A stretch of DNA of 64,000 bases from Cognatishimia activa (GCF_026016445.1 NZ_CP096147.1:594501-658500); one strand, 5' to 3'. Counted from the first letter of the stretch, positions 42,879 to 53,673 are shown. The notes: a model not told the origin generated them from the letters alone. Made by a program: numbers and translations.

Positions 42879-44837
42879 TCAAACATCCAACTCCTCCACA
42901 AACCGTGCGTTCTCCTGGATGTATTCAAACCGTTTCTCAGGTTTCTTACCCATCAGGCGTTCAACAAGGTCGGAGGTCTCTCCGGGTTCATCCTCGTCAA
43001 TGGTCACGCGGATCAATGTGCGTGACGCAGGGTCCATGGTGGTTTCTTTCAAATCCTTCGCGTCCATCTCGCCCAGACCTTTGAAGCGGGAGACGTCTAT
43101 CTTGCCTTTGCCGCCAAGGCCTTTTTCCAGCCATGCGTCGCGTTCGGCCTCGTCGACGCAGTAGATGCGTTTTGCGCCTTGGGTCAGGCGGAAGAGGGGC
43201 GGGCAGGCCAGATAGAGGTGGCCCTTGTCAATCATCGGGCGCATCTGGGTGTAGAAGAAGGTCATCAAGAGCGCCGCGATATGGGCGCCGTCAACATCCG
43301 CATCGGTCATGATGATGATCTTGTCATAGCGCAGATCATCGACGTTGAATTTCGTGCCAAGCCCGACGCCAAGCGCCTGGGTCAGATCGCTGATTTCAGC
43401 GTTTGTGCCGATCTTGCTGCTGGCCGCGCCCAGAACGTTCAGGATTTTACCGCGCAGGGGCAGCAGCGCCTGCGTTTTGCGGTTGCGCGCCATTTTGGCA
43501 GAACCGCCCGCAGAGTCTCCCTCCACGATGAAAAGCTCTGTGCCCTCGCGGTTGGTGGCCGAACAGTCGGTCAGCTTGCCGGGGAGGCGGAGTTTCTTGG
43601 TGGCGGACTTGCGCTGGGTTTCTTTTTCCTGACGGCGGCGCAGGCGTTCTTCGGCGCGCAGCACAAGGAAGTCGAGGATCGCACCGGCGGATTTGTTGTT
43701 GGAGGCCAGCCAGTTGTCAAAGTGGTCGCGGACGGAGTTCTCAACCATCTTGTTGGCAGACTCTGTGGAAAGCCGGTCCTTGGTCTGACCCACGAAGGCC
43801 GGGTCAGCAATAAAACAGCTGACCAAGGCGCAGCCGCCCGCCAGAAGGTCGTCGCGAGTGATCTGCGCGGCCTTTTTATTGCCGACGAGTTCTCCGTAGG
43901 CCTTGATGCCTTTCAGGATCGCGGCCCAGAAGCCAGTGACATGGGTGCCGCCCTCAGGCGTTGGGACGGTGTTACAGTATGACTGAATGAAACCGTCACG
44001 CGATGGTGTCCAGTTGATTGCCCATTCCACATAACCTGCTTCGTTGAACTTCTCTTTGAATTCAACTTTGCCTGCGAATGGCACATCAGCGTAGACGGTC
44101 GATCCTCCCAAGGTTTCGGTCAGATAGTCCGACAGGCCGCCAGGGAAGTGGAAGGTGGCTTCAACCGGTGTCTCGCCGTCATCGATCTCTGATTTCCAGC
44201 GGATTTCCACGCCAGAAAAGAGGTAGGCTTTGGAGCGTACCAGCGTGAAGAGGCGTTTTGGTTTGAAACGGTGTTTGCCGAAGATCTGATCATCCGCGTG
44301 GAATGTCACAGTGGTGCCGCGCCGGTTCGGGGCTGCGCCAATCTTTTCCAATTTGCCTTGCGGCACGCCCCGCATGAAACTTTGTTGGAACACTTCTTTA
44401 TTCTTGGCGACCTCAACAATCAAACTGTCAGAAAGCGCGTTTACGACGGTGGAGCCTACCCCGTGGAGACCACCGGAAGTTTCATACGCCTTGCCGGAGA
44501 ATTTACCACCCGCGTGTAGCTCGGTGAAAATCACCTCAAGCGCAGATTTGTCTGGAAATTTAGGGTGCGGATCAATCGGGATGCCGCGCCCGTTGTCTGT
44601 GACCTTGAGGGAGTAGTCTGCCAGCAGAGTGACTTCGATCCGTGTGGCAAAACCCGCAACGGCTTCATCCATTGAGTTATCGATGATTTCCGCTGCCATA
44701 TGATGCAGCGCGCGCTCATCCGTGCCACCGATATACATGCCCGGGCGTTTGCGCACGGCCTCAAGGCCATCCAAGACATCGATCGAGGAGGCGTCATAGG
44801 TATGTTCGGTTTCGGTTGCCGCGAGAAGATCGGTCAT
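42879..44837 (-). CDS. parE: DNA topoisomerase IV subunit B
   Basis: The 652-residue protein is the ATPase subunit of the type II topoisomerase that separates daughter chromosomes. It has the GHKL ATPase (RKRPGMYIGGTDERALHHMAAEIIDNSMDEA, then VTDNGRGIP and GGLHGVGSTVVNAL) and the TOPRIM domain with FIVEGDSAGGSAKMARNRKTQALLPLRGKILNV and MTDADVDGAHI. The length and absence of a long insertion favour ParE over GyrB. The partner parC is not in the window. The gene is on the minus strand with a 247-base gap upstream to the next gene. Confidence 0.93.
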   Translation of the reverse strand: MTDLLAATETEHTYDASSIDVLDGLEAVRKRPGMYIGGTDERALHHMAAEIIDNSMDEAVAGFATRIEVTLLADYSLKVTDNGRGIPIDPHPKFPDKSALEVIFTELHAGGKFSGKAYETSGGLHGVGSTVVNALSDSLIVEVAKNKEVFQQSFMRGVPQGKLEKIGAAPNRRGTTVTFHADDQIFGKHRFKPKRLFTLVRSKAYLFSGVEIRWKSEIDDGETPVEATFHFPGGLSDYLTETLGGSTVYADVPFAGKVEFKEKFNEAGYVEWAINWTPSRDGFIQSYCNTVPTPEGGTHVTGFWAAILKGIKAYGELVGNKKAAQITRDDLLAGGCALVSCFIADPAFVGQTKDRLSTESANKMVENSVRDHFDNWLASNNKSAGAILDFLVLRAEERLRRRQEKETQRKSATKKLRLPGKLTDCSATNREGTELFIVEGDSAGGSAKMARNRKTQALLPLRGKILNVLGAASSKIGTNAEISDLTQALGVGLGTKFNVDDLRYDKIIIMTDADVDGAHIAALLMTFFYTQMRPMIDKGHLYLACPPLFRLTQGAKRIYCVDEAERDAWLEKGLGGKGKIDVSRFKGLGEMDAKDLKETTMDPASRTLIRVTIDEDEPGETSDLVERLMGKKPEKRFEYIQENARFVEELDV

Positions 44838-45084
44838 GCGCTGCTCTTTTAATTATGGTTGCTGGTATTATTCCACCCGGATGCGCGATGGGCAAGAGCG
44901 CAAGCCTATTGCAGTACAGCCACGCATAGAGCTGCAGAAGGTTACGAAAAGGTTAATAAATACCATGAAAAAGCAGCAATTTCTTTAGATCTTTGATTGC
45001 GTTAATTTTTTATGTTGCAGATTGAGACTTTTGCTCCCACGGTTGAGGTGTGAGGCAAACCACACCCCAGAGGAGAATAATGTC

Positions 45085-45849
45085 ATGGTTTATAATGACG
45101 CTATGGGGTCCTTGGGTCGAACAATAAGACCCGCTGTTCGGGAATACGAGCAGAAAGAAAAGGACAGGCAGAAGCGGGCGATGGAGAAATCCAACGCTCA
45201 GGACCTGAATGAGCTGGAGAGTTACATTCGCCAGATCACAGGTCTGCACCATGAGGTGATAGATGAAATCCAATGGGCTGCTCAGACGCGGCCTGAGGCA
45301 AAGCAGGTTTACGCAAAACTGCGTGCCGGGGATGATGGCACCTTGATGAAGGTGGTCAAAAGTCAGCAGACTTTGACACGCATACACAAGCTTGCCCGTG
45401 GGCTGGGCTTCTCGGTCGAAAATGGTCTGTTACATGCGATCCTGGCGTTGCACAAACAAACCATCGTGCCGGACTTCCATTTCAAATACATGCCAAGCGG
45501 CAAGTTGACGGAAGTTAAGATGCCCAGAGAAAAATCGATGAAGCTTTATCAGGCCTATGCCTCCAGCGCGGTTTTGAAAGTGGCGTCAGACATCTTCAGG
45601 CTTGTCCCAGTCGGCAATGTGGTGGTCACAGCGATTGCGCCTTGCCGCGTGGTAGACAGCGAATATGATGAAGAATGGCCGGTGATTTCAGGCAATCTGA
45701 AACGCGATCAAGTGATGTCTTTGGATATGCCCAATGCTGAACCGATCGCAGCACTTCGCGCCTTTCAACATGTTGAACGCTTTCATCCGACGCAGGGTTT
45801 TGGTCGCATCGTTCCCTTGATGAGCATCCCGACACGCATGTCGATTTAA
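45085..45849 (+). CDS. hypothetical protein, no recognised family
   Basis: The start at ATG 45085 is chosen because AGGAGA lies eight bases upstream, beside a GGTGTG/CACACC hairpin at 45047-45066. The 254-residue protein has no signal peptide or TM segment. Its first 60 residues are charged and helical (REYEQKEKDRQKRAMEKS), likely a coiled coil. The rest is an alpha/beta-looking domain with FRLVPVGNVVVTAIAPCRVVDSEYDEEWPV, reminiscent of a conserved enzyme-like core, but I recognise no motif. It stands alone between parE and the PLP decarboxylase on the plus strand. Confidence 0.6.
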   Translation: MVYNDAMGSLGRTIRPAVREYEQKEKDRQKRAMEKSNAQDLNELESYIRQITGLHHEVIDEIQWAAQTRPEAKQVYAKLRAGDDGTLMKVVKSQQTLTRIHKLARGLGFSVENGLLHAILALHKQTIVPDFHFKYMPSGKLTEVKMPREKSMKLYQAYASSAVLKVASDIFRLVPVGNVVVTAIAPCRVVDSEYDEEWPVISGNLKRDQVMSLDMPNAEPIAALRAFQHVERFHPTQGFGRIVPLMSIPTRMSI

Positions 45850-45973
45850 CGTACGATTTTTCATTTTTTTGAAACCGCGACGTTGTGTTCCTGCAATGTT
45901 GCGGTTTTGGAGTGCGCGCAGCTTTCTGGTCATGTAAGTGGCTCATCAAGTTATGACCTGAGGGGGACTGCGC

Positions 45974-47392
45974 GTGACTGAACAATCTCTGGACCCAAAA
46001 GATTGGGAACGGTTTCGCTCCGAGGCGCATGATCTTTTGGATCATTGTATCGAACTCATGCAGCGCGCAGATGAACGCCCCTGGCAGCACGTGCCGGAGG
46101 ATCTTCAGGCGCAATACGCCATCGGCCAGACCGAAGCCAAACAAGCCGACCTCATGACGCGCTTGCGCGACGAGGTCTTGCCTTATCATGCGGGCAACAC
46201 TCATCCGAAATACTGGGGCTGGGTGCAGGGCACCGGGATGGCGACAGATGTGACTGCCAGCATGGTCGCTGCGGTCATGAACTCCAATTGTGGCGGACGG
46301 AACCACGGCGCCAACTATATGGAACGAGCGGTGATCGACTGGACCTGTCGCAAGATGGGCTTGCCGGAAACCGCTTTCGGCGTCTTTGTCACCGGAACGT
46401 CTCAAGCCACAGTTCAGGCTTTTGCCGCGGCGCGTGTGCGCGCTTTGGGCAGTGACGTGCGTGCAGGTGGTCAGGGCGAGGTCCGCCTGACGGCCTATGC
46501 CGCAGCAGGCGTTCACAATGCGACGAAAAAGGCGCTGGAGCTTTTGGGAGTCGGGTCAGCAAACCTTCGATTGGTGCCTCTGAGTGAAGGCAAAATGAAC
46601 ATCGATGCTCTTCAGAGCATGATCGCTGAGGACCGTGCTGGAGGAGCGCAACCATTTTTGCTGGTTGGCACTGCCGGATCGGTGGATCTTGGGCTCTATG
46701 ACAACTTCCATCATCTGGCGGATGTGGCTGCTGCTGAAAGCATGTGGCTGCATATCGATGGTGCTTTTGGCGCATGGACACGTTTGGCTGAGGAACCATA
46801 CCGCAGCCTGTCTGATGGTATAGAGCGCGCGGATTCCATCGCATTGGATTTCCACAAGTGGATGTACGTTGGCTACGACAGCGGGTTGTGCCTTGTCCGT
46901 GATGGCGCAGAATTGCGCGCGGCTTTCACAGCGCGGCCGGTTTATCTGGACGGAAAAGAGCGCGGCGTTGCGAGCGGCGAACCTTGGTTCTGCGACTACG
47001 GCATCGATCTCTCACGCGGCAACCGCGCCATCAAGGTATGGATGGCTTTGGAAACACTTGGCGAAGACGCTTTTACGCAGGCCATTACCCGAAACTGTCG
47101 TTTGGCAAGCCGGATGGCAGAAGAGGTTCGCAAACATCCTGAAATGGCACTGGCGCAGGATCCGGTATCTAACGTCTGTGTCTTCACAGCAGATGCTTCG
47201 CTTTCATTGGAAGATCAATCCGAACTGAATGTGCGCATTGCTGTTGAATTACAGGAGAGCGGTGAGGCGGTCTTTTCAACCACCAAAGTTGGCGAAGTTG
47301 AAATGCTGCGCGCCGCGATCGTAAATCATCGCACGACCGAGGCGCACATCTGCGAAGCGGTGCAAGCTGTGGCGGATTTGGCGTCAAAATAG
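45974..47392 (+). CDS. PLP-dependent amino-acid decarboxylase (group II)
   Basis: The 472-residue protein is a group II decarboxylase of the aromatic-L-amino-acid or glutamate/diaminobutyrate decarboxylase type. The PLP lysine is in SIALDFHKWMYVGYDSG, and the cofactor Asp and substrate segments in WLHIDGAFGAWTRL and VTGTSQATVQAFAAAR are typical. It starts with GTG at 45974 behind AGGGGGACTGC. The substrate cannot be read reliably; alphaproteobacterial relatives include decarboxylases of aromatic amino acids and other unassigned ones. It is a single gene followed by ppk2 on the same strand. Confidence 0.86.
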   Translation: MTEQSLDPKDWERFRSEAHDLLDHCIELMQRADERPWQHVPEDLQAQYAIGQTEAKQADLMTRLRDEVLPYHAGNTHPKYWGWVQGTGMATDVTASMVAAVMNSNCGGRNHGANYMERAVIDWTCRKMGLPETAFGVFVTGTSQATVQAFAAARVRALGSDVRAGGQGEVRLTAYAAAGVHNATKKALELLGVGSANLRLVPLSEGKMNIDALQSMIAEDRAGGAQPFLLVGTAGSVDLGLYDNFHHLADVAAAESMWLHIDGAFGAWTRLAEEPYRSLSDGIERADSIALDFHKWMYVGYDSGLCLVRDGAELRAAFTARPVYLDGKERGVASGEPWFCDYGIDLSRGNRAIKVWMALETLGEDAFTQAITRNCRLASRMAEEVRKHPEMALAQDPVSNVCVFTADASLSLEDQSELNVRIAVELQESGEAVFSTTKVGEVEMLRAAIVNHRTTEAHICEAVQAVADLASK

Positions 47393-47463
47393 CTTGACGT
47401 GAGTCAAGGCGCTTAAGGCCTTCATCTGGTAGCGAATACGCATAACCAGATGAAGGAGCGACA

Positions 47464-48390
47464 ATGCCTGCGACAGTGAAAACTTCCGAGAAAACCTCAG
47501 AAAATGCCAAACCTCTTGCCACAGTGAATGGGCAGGACGAAACCTCCAAAGTGCTGGCCTTTGAGCAGGGGGAATACCCCTATGAAAAGCGTATGACACG
47601 CAAAGAGTATGAGACCCAGAAGGCGCAGCTTCAGGCGGAACTGTTAAAGGTTCAGCTCTGGGCGCAGGAGACAGGACAGAAGTTTGTCATGCTGTTTGAA
47701 GGGCGCGATGCGGCCGGCAAGGGCGGCACGATCAAACGTTTCACAGAGCATCTCAATCCTCGGACCGCACGCGTTGTCGCGTTGAACAAACCAACGGATG
47801 AAGAGCGCGGGCAGTGGTATTTCCAGCGCTATATCGATCACCTGCCAACGTCAGGTGAAATCGTCCTCTATGACCGCAGCTGGTATAACCGGGCCGGGGT
47901 AGAGCGCGTCATGGGTTTCTGTGAGCCCAATGAGTATCTCGAATTTATGCGGCAAACACCGGACTTAGAACGCATGCTCGTGCGGTCCGGCATCCATCTC
48001 TATAAATATTGGTTTTCAGTCACCCGCGAAGAGCAGAAATCACGCTTTGCCAGCCGTGAAACCGATCCGTTGAAGCAATGGAAGCTCAGCCCGATTGATA
48101 AGGCAAGTCTCGGCAAATGGGATGACTACACCGAAGCAAAAGAGGCGATGTTCTTCTACACGGATACCGCGGATGCGCCTTGGACGGTGATCAAGTCCAA
48201 TGACAAAAAGCGCGCGCGGTTGAACTGCATGCGACACTTCCTGAATTCAGTGGAGTACCCAGGCAAGGACCATGACGTTGTCACAGCGCCTGATCCCCTG
48301 ATCGTCGCTTCTGCAAGTCACGTGATTCACCGCTCAGACCACATTCTGGGCAAGGCACTGCACCCAGAGACTCGTCGTAGCTCGGCCTAA
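47464..48390 (+). CDS. ppk2: polyphosphate kinase 2
   Basis: The 308-residue enzyme transfers phosphate between polyphosphate and nucleotides. The P-loop is EGRDAAGKGGTIK (residues 79-91); Walker B and lid are YDRSWYNRAGVERVMGFC and SVTREEQKSRFASRETDPLKQWKLS. Family class I PPK2s phosphorylate NDP/NMP, mostly making ATP or GTP from polyP; class cannot be set from sequence alone. About 75 N-terminal residues precede the kinase core. The start ATG is at 47464 after AAGGAGCGACA. It faces the DUF2461 gene, overlapping by four bases at the stops. Confidence 0.93.
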   Translation: MPATVKTSEKTSENAKPLATVNGQDETSKVLAFEQGEYPYEKRMTRKEYETQKAQLQAELLKVQLWAQETGQKFVMLFEGRDAAGKGGTIKRFTEHLNPRTARVVALNKPTDEERGQWYFQRYIDHLPTSGEIVLYDRSWYNRAGVERVMGFCEPNEYLEFMRQTPDLERMLVRSGIHLYKYWFSVTREEQKSRFASRETDPLKQWKLSPIDKASLGKWDDYTEAKEAMFFYTDTADAPWTVIKSNDKKRARLNCMRHFLNSVEYPGKDHDVVTAPDPLIVASASHVIHRSDHILGKALHPETRRSSA

Positions 48391-49040
48391 CGCAATCCAC
48401 CTAACATCTGAGCCAAGGGAACAAGGTCCTTGAACACTGTTTCAAGGGCCTTGGTTGGTGCAGGGATATCGCCTGCCTCAAAGTCTTTCCAAGCCGACAG
48501 GCTTTTGCGCTTCAAAAGCTCGCCGCGTGGATGCTCTTTGTCATAGGGTGCGGGGACACGTTTTAGTTCCGGCTCAGCGATACGAAAGCCTTGCTGACCG
48601 AGCTTTTCGACCTGGCTTTGGTAGTCTGCACCCAGTGGTCCATCGATGGCTGCGCGCCAGCTGATCAAAGTGTCTTTCTCAAACCCCATCAGTCCGGCAC
48701 CAATGGAAATATATTCAAGCCCGATTCCGAAGAAGAATCCCAAGGGTTGCCGCCCGCCAAGATCAGCCGTCCAAAGCATGTGCAGATGCTGATGATAGGG
48801 TGTTTTGTCCTTCGAAAACCGCACATCGCGGTTTGCGCGAAAGAGTTTGGTTTTCACATCAGCGCCAAGTGCTTTGTTCAGATTGGCACCAGCTTGTTCA
48901 AGCAGCAATTCCGCTGGGCGCTTCAATGTGCTGTCGTAGCGATCTTTGTTTGCCAAAAACCAATCACGGTTATTATTCGCGGCCAATTCTCCTAAAAAAG
49001 CGCGCGTATCAGGAATAAGCGATTGAAACGTATCCACCAT
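48387..49040 (-). CDS. DUF2461 domain-containing protein
   Basis: The start at ATG 49040 (MVDTFQSLIPDTRAFLGEL) is chosen because GGAGA lies about five bases upstream; a TTG start 12 bases earlier is less likely. The 217-residue protein has the DUF2461 pattern: FLGELAANNNRDWFLANKDRYDS at the start, then DVRFSKDKTPYHQHLHMLW in the middle and RIAEPELKRVPAPYDKEHPRGELLKRKSL. It is a soluble protein of unknown function found widely in bacteria. It is monocistronic. Confidence 0.85.
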   Translation of the reverse strand: MVDTFQSLIPDTRAFLGELAANNNRDWFLANKDRYDSTLKRPAELLLEQAGANLNKALGADVKTKLFRANRDVRFSKDKTPYHQHLHMLWTADLGGRQPLGFFFGIGLEYISIGAGLMGFEKDTLISWRAAIDGPLGADYQSQVEKLGQQGFRIAEPELKRVPAPYDKEHPRGELLKRKSLSAWKDFEAGDIPAPTKALETVFKDLVPLAQMLGGLR

Positions 49041-49189
49041 TAATCTCCACAAGACTTCGACCAGTTTTGCGAGATCAAAGTGATACGTCTAGTGTTTTCT
49101 CGTTTTGCGTGAGTGACCTGTGCATTAGCGCAGGGCGAGATCGAAGGAATCATCTTGCCTAAAAATTGGGCGAGTCGTATGGCTGTTTT

Positions 49190-50581
49190 ATGGATCAAAA
49201 TGAGATGAAATATCGCGGCCATGTGCGTGCGCTCATGCAGCTTGGCCTGCCGTTGATCGGTGGGCATGTGGCGCAGTTTTCTGTAGGGCTGACCGATACG
49301 GTCATGCTTGGTTGGTATTCCGTGGATGCGTTGGCCGCCGTTGTCTTGGGTTCTCAGGTCTTCTTTCTGGCCTTTATTTTGGGGTCAGGCTTTGCTTTTG
49401 CCGTGATGCCCATGGTGGCCGAAGCTTTGGCGCAGGAAGATGACACCACGATCCGCCGTACCACGCGAATGGGCATGTGGCTCTCGGTGATCTACGCGGT
49501 GGCGCTGCTCCCGGTCTTTTGGTGGGCGAAACCCATTCTTGTGGCTGCGGGCCAGGATCCAATGCTCAGTGAGGCGGCACAGAGCTATTTGCGGATTATG
49601 GGCATCGGGTTGATCCCGGCGCTTCTGGTTATGGTGCTGAAAAGCTATCTTGCAGCCCTGGAACACACACGCGTGGTGTTCTGGATCACAGTCTTGGCGG
49701 CCGTGGTGAATGCATTTGTGAATTATGCGCTCATCTTCGGAAATTGGGGGGCACCTGAGCTTGGCATCACCGGTGCCGCGATTGCGTCACTCGCTGTGCA
49801 GGGCGTTATGATTGCAGGTGCCGTCGTCTATGCTGCAGGCCGTCTGCCGCAATATGATCTTTTCTCGCACCTCTGGAGACCTGATTGGGAAGCCATGGGG
49901 CGCGTGTTCCGAATTGGTGTGCCAATTGGTTTCACAACGCTGGCTGAGGTTGGGCTCTTTGCTGCGGGTGCCTTGATGATGGGGTGGCTTGGAACCATCC
50001 CGCTGGCGGCCCACGGAATTGCCATCAACCTCGCTGGTCTCATGTTTATGGTGCACCTTGGATTGGGCAATGCGGCGACAGTACGGGCTGGGAATGCGCT
50101 TGGCAGGGGAGACGTTGAACACCTTGCACGTGGGGCTCGGACAGCGATTTTCATGAGCCTCGCCTTCGCCGTGTTCTCGATCGTGGTCTTTGTCACTCAG
50201 GCGGAGTTCCTGATTTCTCTCTTCCTCAGCGCTGATGAGCCAAACTACGATCAGATCATTCAGATTGGGGCGGTTTTCCTTTTGGCCGCGGCATTCTTCC
50301 AATTTGTAGATGGTTTGCAGGCGATGGCGCTGGGCGTATTGCGTGGGGTTCTCGATACCCAGGTGCCGTTGATCATGGCGGCGATCAGTTATTGGATTGT
50401 CGGTGTGCCCGCGAGCTATGTGCTCGGGTTCACTCTGGGCTGGGAAGGGATCGGCATCTGGATCGGCCTTGGGCTTGGTCTCGGTGTGGCCGCGATCCTG
50501 CTGATGTGGCGGTTCTGGGCGCATATGGTTGCGAACCTGCGCCAACAGGCTGCGCAAAGGCTGAAACCCAGCGCAATTTAG
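49190..50581 (+). CDS. MATE-family efflux transporter (NorM-like)
   Basis: I start at ATG 49190 (MDQNEMKYRGHVRAL); an upstream TTG is possible but has no good ribosome binding site. The 463-residue inner-membrane protein has twelve TM segments, with LGLPLIGGHVAQFSVGLTDTVMLGWYSVDALAAVVLGSQ as the first pair and APELGITGAAIASL mid-way. This is the NorM branch, distinct from the DinF-like copy at 20140. Such pumps export cationic compounds by Na+ or H+ antiport. The substrate is unknown and no regulator adjoins it. Confidence 0.9.
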   Translation: MDQNEMKYRGHVRALMQLGLPLIGGHVAQFSVGLTDTVMLGWYSVDALAAVVLGSQVFFLAFILGSGFAFAVMPMVAEALAQEDDTTIRRTTRMGMWLSVIYAVALLPVFWWAKPILVAAGQDPMLSEAAQSYLRIMGIGLIPALLVMVLKSYLAALEHTRVVFWITVLAAVVNAFVNYALIFGNWGAPELGITGAAIASLAVQGVMIAGAVVYAAGRLPQYDLFSHLWRPDWEAMGRVFRIGVPIGFTTLAEVGLFAAGALMMGWLGTIPLAAHGIAINLAGLMFMVHLGLGNAATVRAGNALGRGDVEHLARGARTAIFMSLAFAVFSIVVFVTQAEFLISLFLSADEPNYDQIIQIGAVFLLAAAFFQFVDGLQAMALGVLRGVLDTQVPLIMAAISYWIVGVPASYVLGFTLGWEGIGIWIGLGLGLGVAAILLMWRFWAHMVANLRQQAAQRLKPSAI

Positions 50582-51000
50582 CCCTGTTTTTCGGCGTCTT
50601 CTTTGTCAGCCAATGCATTCGCGCGCTTACGCACTAAAACGCTGCGCAGATCGTGCATGGCCATCAGAAGCGTGTCTGTAACAGCTTCAAGCTGTTCGTC
50701 GCTCGCCTTTGATTGCGCCCAATGGGCGGTGCCATTGATCTGATCGACCGTGCGCAGAATGTCATCCATCTCGCGCCAGTCGAGCGTCTCTTTGCGATCT
50801 GCGATCCACGTGTTGATGGCTTGCAGGTCTTCTGCAAACAGCTCTCGGTCCCCATTGGGACGTACTTCTCCCGTGCGCATATTGATAGTCGCGATTTGCT
50901 CCATCTCAATACGCCGATGCCGGTTGTTGCTGTCTACCCGAAACACGCTCGCGCCACCTTCACGGGTGCGGAAGAAATACTCGGGCAGATCAGCAACCAT
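50578..51000 (-). CDS. conserved hypothetical protein
   Basis: The 140-residue protein is soluble and mostly helical in the second half, with MVADLPEYFFRTREGGASVFRVDSNNRHRRIEMEQIATIN and then DRELFAEDLQAINTWIADRKETLDW. It has no signal peptide, no TM segment and no catalytic motif that I can identify. It resembles small proteins found next to aspartate aminotransferase in Rhodobacterales, but I cannot name a family. It lies 15 bases after aspC, likely the same transcript. Confidence 0.65.
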   Translation of the reverse strand: MVADLPEYFFRTREGGASVFRVDSNNRHRRIEMEQIATINMRTGEVRPNGDRELFAEDLQAINTWIADRKETLDWREMDDILRTVDQINGTAHWAQSKASDEQLEAVTDTLLMAMHDLRSVLVRKRANALADKEDAEKQG

Positions 51001-51015
51001 AGGGCTCTCCGAAGG

Positions 51016-52272
<1,257 letters not shown>

Positions 52273-52339
52273 TCAAGCGCTATTGCGATTTATGATGCGG
52301 GGGGGTAGGTGCAAGCGGAGCTGCAAGGGGATTAAGACC

Positions 52340-52600
52340 ATGTCAGAACTGCGTGAACACCGTCTGAAACGCATGAAGATGCGCTCAATGCGGCGCGGCA
52401 TCAAAGAGATGGATATCATCCTAAGCCATTTTGCCGACACCAGGCTTGATGCCATGGATGAGGCCGCGCTGGATCACTACGACGCGCTTTTGAATGAAAA
52501 CGATCAAGATCTCTATCAATGGGTCAGCGGGCAGGCAGACGCGCCAGCTGAATTCAAAGATCTGATCGCAGATATCGCGTCCGAAATGGTGCGAAAGTAG
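52340..52600 (+). CDS. sdhE: succinate dehydrogenase assembly factor SdhE (FAD attachment)
   Basis: I take ATG 52340 (MSELREHRLKRMKMRSMRRGIKEMDIIL), giving an 86-residue protein of the normal SdhE length; the longer upstream frame overlaps aspC and is not conserved. The RxRxxRRGxxE motif is RMKMRSMRRGIKEMD (R19-G20, E23), followed by the acidic helical part. SdhE helps attach FAD to SdhA in the cytoplasm. It diverges from aspC. Confidence 0.9.
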   Translation: MSELREHRLKRMKMRSMRRGIKEMDIILSHFADTRLDAMDEAALDHYDALLNENDQDLYQWVSGQADAPAEFKDLIADIASEMVRK

Positions 52601-52616
52601 TTCGCATTTTAGCGAA
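52601..52616. promoter_or_regulatory. TTCGC-N6-GCGAA dyad upstream of the MarR gene
   Basis: TTCGCATTTTAGCGAA begins directly after the sdhE stop and is followed by TTAAGCCGACTTAA. It lies 70-85 bases before the MarR gene start, where a self-regulating MarR protein would bind, or it could be a weak sdhE terminator. The T-run is too short for a clear terminator. Confidence 0.4.
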
Positions 52617-52685
52617 TTAAGCCGACTTAACAGATTTTTGGCTATTTTGCTTCAGTTTCTCTCTGAACTTGAGACGGAGACTGGA

Positions 52686-53183
52686 ATGAGCATACATCCA
52701 TCGCTTGGCCAGGCCGATGAAATTGGTTTCATCGCGGGCTATCTAGACACACTGGCGCTGGTCGAACGCCTGCACCGGCTGTTGCTGGATGTGATCAAAG
52801 ACGAATTTGAACGCGTGGGTGTTCTGGAAATCAACGCGGTCCAAGCCCTGCTTCTTTTTAACATTGGTGATAACGAAGTTACCGCCGGTGAATTGAAGTC
52901 GCGCGGTTACTACCAAGGCAGTAACGTCAGCTATAATCTGAAAAAACTGGTCGATGCGGGCTATATGCATCATCAGCGCTGCGAGATTGATCGCAGGTCC
53001 GTGCGCGTGCGCTTAACGGATAAGGGGCGGGGCATTCATGACGTTGTCTCGGCACTTTTTGCCCGCCACGCTGAGGGCCTGCAGAGCAAAGGGGTTTTGG
53101 GGCCAGAGGGACTGGAAGAAATAACCTCCTCCCTCCGGCGGGTAGAACGGTATTGGAGCGACCAAATCCGCTACATCTATTAA
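52686..53183 (+). CDS. MarR-family winged-helix regulator (LdtR-like)
   Basis: The start at ATG 52686 is chosen for GGAGA six bases upstream; earlier TTG starts lack this. The 165-residue protein has the MarR helix-turn-helix: EVTAGELKSRGYYQGSNVSYNLKKLVDAGYMHHQRCEIDRRSVRVRLTDKG, with the wing arginines. It resembles the alphaproteobacterial LdtR branch, known in other species to control L,D-transpeptidase and stress genes. No L,D-transpeptidase is near, so the target is open. It faces gloA, three bases between the stops. Confidence 0.8.
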   Translation: MSIHPSLGQADEIGFIAGYLDTLALVERLHRLLLDVIKDEFERVGVLEINAVQALLLFNIGDNEVTAGELKSRGYYQGSNVSYNLKKLVDAGYMHHQRCEIDRRSVRVRLTDKGRGIHDVVSALFARHAEGLQSKGVLGPEGLEEITSSLRRVERYWSDQIRYIY

Positions 53184-53186
53184 GGC

Positions 53187-53615
53187 TTACCAATGGCCGG
53201 TGTTGCCCATGCTGGTCCAAGGCTCCGCTGGCGGTAGGGCATCACCCATTTGCAGCAGCTCTACTGAGATATTGTCTGGTGAGCGCACAAAGGCCATGCG
53301 GCCATCATGTGGCGGGCGATTGATCAGGACGCCATTGTCCTGAAGGTGCTGACACATCTCGTAAATGTTCTCGACTTCATAGGCGAGGTGACCAAAGTGG
53401 CGGCCATCACTTGGCAGGCCGTCGTCACCATCCCAGTTATAGGTCAGCTCGACAGGGCATTCTTCTTGACCTTCCGGGGCCATAAAGATCAAAGAAAACC
53501 GGCCGCCTTCGTGGTCGATACGACGAGTTTCTTTCAAGCCAAGCAGGGCAAAGAATGCCATGGATTTCTCTAGGTCTTTCACTCGGACCATTGTGTGCAA
53601 GTAGCGCAGTTTCAT
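53187..53615 (-). CDS. gloA: glyoxalase I (lactoylglutathione lyase)
   Basis: The 142-residue metalloenzyme converts the glutathione hemithioacetal of methylglyoxal to S-lactoylglutathione. The VOC-fold metal ligands are visible: His7 in LRYLHTMVRVKDLEKSMAFFALLG, the His in GRHFGHLAYEVENIYEMC and the Glu in NISVELLQMG. The length is slightly above that of E. coli GloA. The start is supported by GGAGA six bases upstream. The gene is monocistronic. Confidence 0.9.
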   Translation of the reverse strand: MKLRYLHTMVRVKDLEKSMAFFALLGLKETRRIDHEGGRFSLIFMAPEGQEECPVELTYNWDGDDGLPSDGRHFGHLAYEVENIYEMCQHLQDNGVLINRPPHDGRMAFVRSPDNISVELLQMGDALPPAEPWTSMGNTGHW

Positions 53616-53673
53616 TGGGAATCTCCTTTTCGTGGCCAGTCTAACCCGTCGATCACCAATGTCGAGCGCTGAT

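Noticed and set aside
45626..46516. 296-codon minus-strand open frame
   Set aside because: Crosses two plus-strand genes with better ribosome binding sites and, for the second, clear PLP motifs.
52617..52630. CtrA-like box TTAA-N6-TTAA upstream of the MarR gene
   Set aside because: The CtrA consensus has a seven-base spacer; this one has six and stands alone.
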